Source: Aquitalea sp.
Lineage (GTDB): Bacteria > Pseudomonadota > Gammaproteobacteria > Burkholderiales > Chromobacteriaceae
Reading direction: 5' to 3'
NCBI GenBank assembly: GCA_019232735.1
Contig: JAFANL010000136.1
Coordinates: 1-6,264, forward strand
Length of the DNA stretch: 6,264 nt
Below, piece after piece: positions 1 to 4,209 of the stretch. Made by a program: the position numbers and the translations under genes. Below the pieces are notes generated by a model. The model saw only the letters and a list, made by a program, of their open reading frames with translations. It had not been told where the DNA came from and searched no databases. How positions within the stretch are numbered: position 1 is the first letter of the stretch; each line of letters starts with the position of its first letter.

Positions 1-813
1 CAAGACCATGACCGCGATTTCACGGACCCGGATGACGGCAGCACTGCGTTGCCGCAACAGGCGTGCCACCATGCCGAACAGGCCGGCATGCGGGTCGAAG
101 CGTTCAAAGCTGATCTTGCCGCCATCCGGGTTGGTGTCGGTACTGGCGGACTTGGGCTGCCCGGCCGGCGGTGTGCTGCGCGGCGTTGCTTCTGCTGCTG
201 GTATCGCTTCTTCCGCGTCGGGCAGATCCATCAGCTGCGGCAGATCCGAGGCTGGAGTTGGCGTCAGCTGTCGCTGCCGGGCAGCTTCCACGGCCCGATG
301 GGCTTGTTGTGACTGGGTGGTGAGCTGCTCCAGATTGGGCGCCACGCTGGCCACATAGGCCGCCGCGGCACTGACTGTGCCGGGCGGTGTCGCCGCCGCT
401 ACGGCCGGAGTGCGCGTGGCCGGCAGAGGGATTTGAGCTGGTGCCATGCTGGCCCGTGCTGTCGGGCTGGTCTGGGTCAGTAGCTCGCGCATCTGCGGAA
501 ACAGCGTTTCCACCCGCACCGGTTTGCGCAATACCGCTGCCGGGGCTTCACTGGGCGGGCTGGTGGTGACGATCAGGGCCGGCAGATGCGGATGACTGGC
601 ACGGAAATCATGCCAGGCATTCCAGCCTTCCACGCTGTCCACATCGACGATGGCCAGGTCCGGCTGATAGCCGGGGGACTCATCCAGCAACTGGTATGAC
701 TGGTGCGAGTGGTGCATGCGAAAGGCCATGCGGAATACCGACAGCTTGCGCGGGTCCATTCCCACGGGCAGGACGGTAATGAGCTGGGTCGGGTTTGCCT
801 TGCTGAGCATCAT
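1..813 (-). CDS. Receiver-like (degenerate response regulator) protein with Pro/Ala-rich linker, 3' end outside window
   Basis: The frame is open for 271 codons from the ATG at 813 to the window edge with no stop, so the C-terminus is missing. Residues about 10-113 resemble a CheY-type receiver: a beta3 strand ending in Asp57 (DLAIVD, candidate phospho-acceptor), Thr83/Thr84 at the end of beta4 and Lys97-Pro98 after beta5. Two things are wrong for a normal receiver. The acidic pair after beta1 is absent (LITVLPVG), and only 14 residues separate Thr83 from Lys97 where about 20 are usual, so the alpha4 region is cut down. Residues about 115-232 are a low-complexity Pro/Ala/Thr linker. From about 233 (FERFDPHAGLFGMV) a second, unrecognised folded domain begins. 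The start lies 11 nt after the stop of the FimV-like gene, with only a weak purine stretch as Shine-Dalgarno, suggesting translational coupling. A second ATG follows at once (810) and could be the start. Reading frame confident; receiver assignment moderate; function unknown. Confidence 0.8.
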   Translation of the reverse strand, partial: MMLSKANPTQLITVLPVGMDPRKLSVFRMAFRMHHSHQSYQLLDESPGYQPDLAIVDVDSVEGWNAWHDFRASHPHLPALIVTTSPPSEAPAAVLRKPVRVETLFPQMRELLTQTSPTARASMAPAQIPLPATRTPAVAAATPPGTVSAAAAYVASVAPNLEQLTTQSQQAHRAVEAARQRQLTPTPASDLPQLMDLPDAEEAIPAAEATPRSTPPAGQPKSASTDTNPDGGKISFERFDPHAGLFGMVARLLRQRSAAVIRVREIAVMVL

Positions 814-824
814 GGTCTGTTTTC

Positions 825-2336
825 TCAGGCCGCAAAGCGGTGCTGGTGGAGGCGTTGTTGCATGGTCTGCACAAAGCGGGCCAGCATGCCGGTAATTTCA
901 TCGGGCGGTGTGGTCACGCGCTCGCGGATCTGGCGGGTCAGCCAGGTGAAGCGGGCCAGATCGCCCAGCTGCTCGTACAGTTTCAGCAGGGGCGGGTAGA
1001 GTTCTGCCTGGAGCGGGCAGTGCAGGATGGCGTCTTCCAGCGTGCGGATGGCCATGTCGATCTGGCCGTAATCGATGAATTGCTCGGCCTCGGTCAGGGC
1101 ATGGTTCAGCGCATCCTCACTGGGGGCCGCGACCGCTGTCGTCCGTTTGGCGGTGACCAGCATCAGCGGTGCCACTGGCGGGCTCTGGGTTTCGATGTAG
1201 CCAAACTGACGGCCAATGGCTTCCAGTGTCAGCCGGTCCGGCTGGTGTTCCAGCGCCATCAGCGCCGGGTGCTGCCCCAGTTGGCAGCCCAGCTGGAACA
1301 GGCTCTGTTTCAGGCTGAGGCCGAAATTGCCGATGGCCAGATGCAGTTGCCACAGATAACGGCAGAACAGTGGCAGATTGCGTGTCATGTAGCAGGCGCG
1401 CAGCGTATCTACCAGTTGTGAGAGCTGGACTTTGTCGTCCTTGGCCAATAGCTGCAGGCTGGGCAGGGCGGCGGCGGGCTGGTGGCAGGCCAGCAGGATG
1501 CTGGCCTGACGCGCCGGCGGCAGCATGGTGGTCAGCAGCTTGATTTCCTGCTGGTTGAGTGGTGCCAGCTTGCCTTGCCCGGCAACCAGCGGCAGGCGCT
1601 GCAAACCGGCGGCCAGCTGGCTGGCTTCACTGGCGGAGAGGCTGGCCTTGGCAGGCTGCTCGGCACTGTGTACCACGGCGCGCAGCAGCAATTCTTCGTG
1701 GCTGGCTTCCGGGTGCTGGTCGCCCAGCTGCTGATTGATCTCTTCAATGCCCAGCCCCAGCCAGCTGTCGGCCATCACCCGCAAGGCCAGATTGTGATGG
1801 TCCTGCTGCAGGCCGGCCAGGATGGCCGTGTGCAGCTGCTGGCGGTCCAGCAGGCTGTGCTCGTACTGCCGCTCCAGAATGTCGCTGTAATCGTCTATCC
1901 AGCGCAGTTGCAGATACAGCTCGGCCAGCCGTCCCAGCTGTCCTGGCGCATTGCTGGACGGGCCGTCCACATAGGTGCGCAGGGCCAGTGCGGCTTGCTC
2001 CAGATAGCCGAACTCCATGAATACGTCGATTTCCGCCAGTGCGTCCAGATCATCGACTTCATAAGACATGATTTCGTGATCTTCCAGCTCCGCTTCCTCT
2101 GCGCTTGTGGCGGGGGCTGGGGCTGTCCCGGTTTGTGCCGGGCGGGATGGCTGACGGATGACCGCTTCGGGCAGCAACGGTGGTTGACTGCTGCGACGGA
2201 TGGACTGCGGTACTTTGGGCTGGCGGCGTAGCAGGATGACCAAGGTCATGCCAAGCAGCAGTAACAGGACGGCAATGGCCGCGATGGCCTCGGGAGAGGA
2301 GGCCAGTTGCTTGAGCAGGGTGTCTGATGTGTTCAT
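825..2336 (-). CDS. FimV-like membrane-anchored TPR protein without LysM domain
   Basis: This 503-residue protein has one N-terminal membrane segment (about 17-36) followed by Arg-Arg-x-x-Lys, which predicts a short periplasmic N-terminus and a cytoplasmic remainder. A Pro-rich linker (about 40-80) and an acidic patch (80-99) follow. A helical TPR-like region then runs to the C-terminus. Residues 100-124 (LAEIDVFMEFGYLEQA) resemble the FimV-type motif where a chain of acidic/aromatic residues precedes a TPR helix pair. Residues 414-438 (LTEAEQFIDYGQIDMAI) repeat the same motif, with Leu, Glu, Phe, Gly and Ala in register. Canonical FimV/HubP proteins are larger, carry a periplasmic LysM domain, and organise the cell pole and type IV pili; here the LysM part is absent, so this is a short relative. 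The gene begins 13 nt after the di-iron protein stop with no clear Shine-Dalgarno, so coupling is likely. The next Met is inside the membrane segment, which supports this start. It could alternatively be a generic TPR scaffold. Confidence 0.85.
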   Translation of the reverse strand: MNTSDTLLKQLASSPEAIAAIAVLLLLLGMTLVILLRRQPKVPQSIRRSSQPPLLPEAVIRQPSRPAQTGTAPAPATSAEEAELEDHEIMSYEVDDLDALAEIDVFMEFGYLEQAALALRTYVDGPSSNAPGQLGRLAELYLQLRWIDDYSDILERQYEHSLLDRQQLHTAILAGLQQDHHNLALRVMADSWLGLGIEEINQQLGDQHPEASHEELLLRAVVHSAEQPAKASLSASEASQLAAGLQRLPLVAGQGKLAPLNQQEIKLLTTMLPPARQASILLACHQPAAALPSLQLLAKDDKVQLSQLVDTLRACYMTRNLPLFCRYLWQLHLAIGNFGLSLKQSLFQLGCQLGQHPALMALEHQPDRLTLEAIGRQFGYIETQSPPVAPLMLVTAKRTTAVAAPSEDALNHALTEAEQFIDYGQIDMAIRTLEDAILHCPLQAELYPPLLKLYEQLGDLARFTWLTRQIRERVTTPPDEITGMLARFVQTMQQRLHQHRFAA

Positions 2337-2349
2337 GGCGCGAGGCCGC

Positions 2350-3117
2350 TTAATCCAGAGTGAAGTCTGCTGCGGTCAGCAGATCCGTGCCGCACTCCAG
2401 GGTTTCAAACCAGTCGAGGAAGCGCTTGACCATTACCTTGCCCTTGAAGGAGCCACCGTGCTGCGGCACGATCCATTCCACATCCAGCTGGCGCACCATT
2501 TGCACCCACAGCCGGCAGGCCTTGTTATTGGTCATGTAGCGCTTGTGGAAACCCAGCATGTGGCTGTTGATCAGGTGGCCGTCGAAGTCTTCCACCGGCT
2601 TGCCGGCATCATGGCCGTCCATCAGCGAGGCACCGATATCGCCGGAGAACAGGATCTTGCTGATGGGGTCGTAGATCTGGAAGAAACCGACGGTGTGCAG
2701 ATAGTGCGCCGGAATGATCTTGAGGGTTGCATTGCCCAGGGTGACATCCATGCCGCGCGGCGGAATGGCGATCAAGCGTCCCTCGGTGACGCCGCGAATA
2801 CAGAAATGCGGCAGGAAACGCACCCATTCCTGCGCAATGATGATCTGGGCATCGGTAATCAGCAGCCAGCCATTGGCCGAGGCGATGATGTCCGGGTCCT
2901 GGTGCGAGGCAAAGATGTAGCGGGTGTGCGAAGGCAGAAAGTAGTCCGCCAGCTCGGCGATCAGGTGCTTGTAGGTGAGGTTGCCACCGGGGTCCAGCAG
3001 CATGCCGTCGCCTTGGTCGATGATGGCAAACTGATTCGACTGAATGCCTTCACCCTGGACCAGTTCGGTAAAAGCAACGCACTTGTGATTGCCATCATCA
3101 TAAAGCACCAGAGCCAT
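2350..3117 (-). CDS. Oxygen-binding di-iron protein (metallo-beta-lactamase fold, flavodiiron-related, no flavodoxin)
   Basis: A soluble cytoplasmic protein of 255 residues from the preferred start (257 from the ATG at 3123). Numbered from 3123, the di-iron ligands of the flavodiiron family are all identifiable: His74-x-Asp76-x-Asp78 (motif SHQDPD), His143 (AHYLHT), Asp162 (SGDIGAS) and His222 (PQHGGS). The spacing from Asp78 is 65, 19 and 60 residues, close to that of flavodiiron proteins. The usual Glu of HxExD is Asp here. No flavodoxin or rubredoxin domain follows, so it lacks the electron-delivering module of a true O2/NO reductase. Related stand-alone proteins (ODP) are known as O2/iron sensors, for example in spirochaete chemotaxis. 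Start choice: AAGGA (3124-3128) abuts the ATG at 3123 but lies 6 nt ahead of the ATG at 3117, which is therefore preferred. It is the first gene of a three-gene unit behind a predicted FNR-dependent promoter. Family assignment is firm; sensing rather than enzymatic detoxification is inference. Confidence 0.92.
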   Translation of the reverse strand: MALVLYDDGNHKCVAFTELVQGEGIQSNQFAIIDQGDGMLLDPGGNLTYKHLIAELADYFLPSHTRYIFASHQDPDIIASANGWLLITDAQIIIAQEWVRFLPHFCIRGVTEGRLIAIPPRGMDVTLGNATLKIIPAHYLHTVGFFQIYDPISKILFSGDIGASLMDGHDAGKPVEDFDGHLINSHMLGFHKRYMTNNKACRLWVQMVRQLDVEWIVPQHGGSFKGKVMVKRFLDWFETLECGTDLLTAADFTLD

Positions 3118-3123
3118 GGCCAT

Positions 3124-3128
3124 TCCTT
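3124..3128 (-). promoter_or_regulatory. Shine-Dalgarno deciding the start of the di-iron protein gene
   Basis: The minus strand reads AAGGA directly against the ATG at 3123 and 6 nt before the ATG at 3117. Only the second spacing is suitable for initiation, so translation most likely starts at 3117. Confidence 0.65.
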
Positions 3129-3134
3129 GCGTGA

Positions 3135-3210
3135 GTATTGCCTGGGAGAAGAATGTTTTGCCGGCAATACGGTGGCCTGTCTGGCACCATCGCCGCGATG
3201 TTTACCATCG
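3135..3210 (-). promoter_or_regulatory. Structured 5' leader of the di-iron/FimV-like/receiver operon (three inverted repeats)
   Basis: Three inverted repeats lie between the predicted transcription start (about 3229) and the ribosome binding site. The first is a perfect 8-bp repeat, GTATTGCC (3135-3142) with GGCAATAC (3163-3170), with a 20-nt loop. The second is a 6-bp stem with one bulged base at 3171-3188 and a 5-nt loop. The third is a perfect 5-bp stem, CGATG/CATCG, at 3196-3210. A 10-bp palindrome, TTGCCGGCAA (3158-3167), overlaps the first repeat and could compete with it. They could be RNA hairpins or protein operators; no known riboswitch class is recognised. Confidence 0.4.
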
Positions 3211-3236
3211 TCATCAAAACTTGTGAGGAGATGTTT

Positions 3237-3242
3237 ATTATT
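3237..3242 (-). promoter_or_regulatory. -10-like element of the predicted FNR-dependent promoter
   Basis: The minus strand reads AATAAT, five of six matches to TATAAT, in an AT-rich stretch. It predicts a start near 3229-3230, which puts the FNR box centre (3270.5) at about -41, the class II activator position. No good -35 hexamer is present at the right spacing, as expected when the activator takes that role. Confidence 0.6.
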
Positions 3243-3263
3243 TTTATTTGGCTATAAATGGTT

Positions 3264-3277
3264 TTGATATGAATCAA
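3264..3277. promoter_or_regulatory. FNR/Anr-type binding site
   Basis: The sequence TTGATATGAATCAA is an exact match to the FNR consensus TTGAT-N4-ATCAA. No plus-strand gene starts nearby and both flanking genes are on the minus strand, so the likely target is the operon starting with the di-iron protein. FNR activates when oxygen is low, which fits an oxygen-binding product. A CRP-type regulator would prefer TGTGA half-sites, which are absent. Confidence 0.8.
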
Positions 3278-3376
3278 GCGCAGGAGAAATGCAGGCTGAT
3301 TATTGCTTTGTCATGATCATTTTGCGTGTTTTCCCCGCCCGGATGGACTGCCCGTGGCCATTCTCTTGTGGCTGGC
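3278..3376. other. Intergenic segment behind the solute-binding gene, no clear terminator
   Basis: This is the upstream part of the 259-nt gene-free region 3118-3376. I see only short inverted repeats, such as GCCA/TGGC around 3354-3372 and the 8-bp palindrome ATGATCAT near 3313-3320, with no T-run after a stem in the transcribed direction. Some readthrough from the solute-binding gene into the downstream operon is therefore possible. Confidence 0.4.
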
Positions 3377-4111
3377 TCAGTGGGCCTTCTGCGGTGGCAT
3401 GGCCTCGATGATGGCCTGAATCAGTTGCGGGTCTGACTGGGGGTTGGCTGCCAGATACAGTTCGTCGCCGGGTGGCAGGGTAAAGGCAGCCTGGAATTGA
3501 TCGTTCGGCAGCTTCAATCTGGCCAGCTGGCTGCGTAGCTGCTCGGGATCGGCAATCAGCAATTGGGCGGCACCGCTTTGCAGCAAGCGGGGGCAATCCA
3601 GCGGGCTGTTGGTGGCGATGTACTGCCGGTTCTGGGCAAAGCCGGCAGTCTGCAGGAATTCTTCCTGTACATCATGGTTGACCACGCAGACCTTGCAGCA
3701 GCTTTTTACCTCATCCAGCGACTGCGGTGCGCTTGTTGGCTCCCGGTTCAGCCGGTAAAACACCCTTTGCATATGCGCCAGCGGCCCCAGCCAGACAAAC
3801 TGGCTCTCTCTGGAGGGGGTACGGGCGATGGAGTAGATCAGGGTATTGGGGCGGTGGGTGGCGATACTGAATGCCCTGGCCCAGGGCAGTACCTGGAAAT
3901 CCGCTTTCAGTCCTGCCCGGTTCAGGATGTCTTTTACCTGCTGCGTATTCGGACCAGCCAGATTGCCCTGACCATCCAGCGTACTGAGCCAGGACGAGTT
4001 TTCCGTCACGACCAGCAGCTTGGCGCGCGGATCGGCCCGGACTGGCAGGCAGGTGAGCAGGAGCAAAAATAGCAGGAGTGGTCGCAAGGCTGGGCTGGTG
4101 TGGGTGCTCAT
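3377..4111 (-). CDS. Periplasmic solute-binding-like protein (SBP family 3 type), orphan
   Basis: The 244-residue product begins with a signal peptide: a basic/polar start, a leucine-rich core at about 12-22 and a cleavage site after Val-Arg-Ala26. The mature part resembles the stand-alone family 3 (amino-acid type, COG0834-like) binding proteins common in Proteobacteria, with the motif PWARAF (76-81), the RTPSRE stretch (97-102) that resembles the ligand-contacting loop, and FVWLGPL (105-111). No permease or ATPase gene is adjacent, so its transporter, if any, lies elsewhere, or it may serve as a sensor. Unusual for the family is CCKVC (Cys138, Cys139, Cys142) plus Cys173 in the mature protein, which could form disulfides. 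The frame is open to an ATG at 4192, but that start lies before the terminator stem; the ATG at 4111 has GGAGG 9 nt upstream and starts the signal peptide, so it is chosen. It is not a convincing lipoprotein, because Thr precedes Cys21. Confidence 0.85.
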   Translation of the reverse strand: MSTHTSPALRPLLLFLLLLTCLPVRADPRAKLLVVTENSSWLSTLDGQGNLAGPNTQQVKDILNRAGLKADFQVLPWARAFSIATHRPNTLIYSIARTPSRESQFVWLGPLAHMQRVFYRLNREPTSAPQSLDEVKSCCKVCVVNHDVQEEFLQTAGFAQNRQYIATNSPLDCPRLLQSGAAQLLIADPEQLRSQLARLKLPNDQFQAAFTLPPGDELYLAANPQSDPQLIQAIIEAMPPQKAH

Positions 4112-4125
4112 GAGGCGATGCCTCC
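4112..4125 (-). promoter_or_regulatory. Shine-Dalgarno (GGAGG) within a small hairpin
   Basis: GGAGG at 4121-4125 lies 9 nt before the start at 4111. GAGGC (4112-4116) and GCCTC (4120-4124) form a perfect 5-bp stem with a 3-nt loop, so the ribosome binding site can be masked immediately upstream of the start codon. The stem is short and may be transient. Confidence 0.5.
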
Positions 4126-4141
4126 GCAGGGTGTGGGTGTC

Positions 4142-4147
4142 AGTATA
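4142..4147 (-). promoter_or_regulatory. Putative -10 of the solute-binding gene promoter
   Basis: The minus strand reads TATACT (five of six to consensus) just after the alaS terminator and about 30 nt before the start codon. A -35 at normal spacing would fall inside the terminator stem and is poor, so the promoter is weak, activator-dependent, or misassigned. Predicted transcription start about 4135. Confidence 0.45.
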
Positions 4148-4154
4148 GCGCGGC

Positions 4155-4187
4155 AAAAGAAAAAGCCGCAGGGTTGCCCCTGCGGCT
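4155..4187 (-). terminator. Intrinsic terminator of alaS
   Basis: A perfect 10-bp GC-rich stem (4164-4173 with 4178-4187) carries a GCAA tetraloop of the stable GNRA type in the transcript and is followed by TTTTTCTTTT. It starts 22 nt after the alaS stop codon. All elements of a Rho-independent terminator are present. Confidence 0.95.
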
Positions 4188-4209
4188 GACATGCGGAATG
4201 CGGTGCAGC

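Noticed and set aside
1482..2231. Plus-strand open frame of 249 codons
   Set aside because: Antisense shadow of the FimV-like gene, with a Gln/Gly/Leu-rich composition typical of a reversed reading.
3211..3225. Second FNR-like site around TCATCAAAAC
   Set aside because: Only one half-site (ATCAA) is good; the other half deviates at most positions, and it would lie downstream of the predicted start.
2200..3267. Long plus-strand open frame of 355 codons
   Set aside because: It lies antisense to the di-iron gene and to the start of the FimV-like gene, has no recognisable domain, and arises from GC-rich codon bias; the minus-strand proteins have clear family motifs.
3354..3376. Terminator after the solute-binding gene
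   Set aside because: The only stem is 4-5 bp and no T-run follows it on the minus strand.
3300..3596. Minus-strand open frame of 98 codons
   Set aside because: It overlaps the C-terminal part of the solute-binding gene in another frame and shows no domain.
4049..4051. Lipoprotein signal (Cys21) in the solute-binding protein
   Set aside because: Thr precedes the Cys where Gly, Ala or Ser is expected, and a good signal peptidase I site (Val-Arg-Ala) lies just after.
3377..4192. Longer start (ATG at 4192) for the solute-binding gene
   Set aside because: The start would lie upstream of the alaS terminator stem and add 27 residues ahead of an obvious signal peptide; the ATG at 4111 has a proper Shine-Dalgarno.
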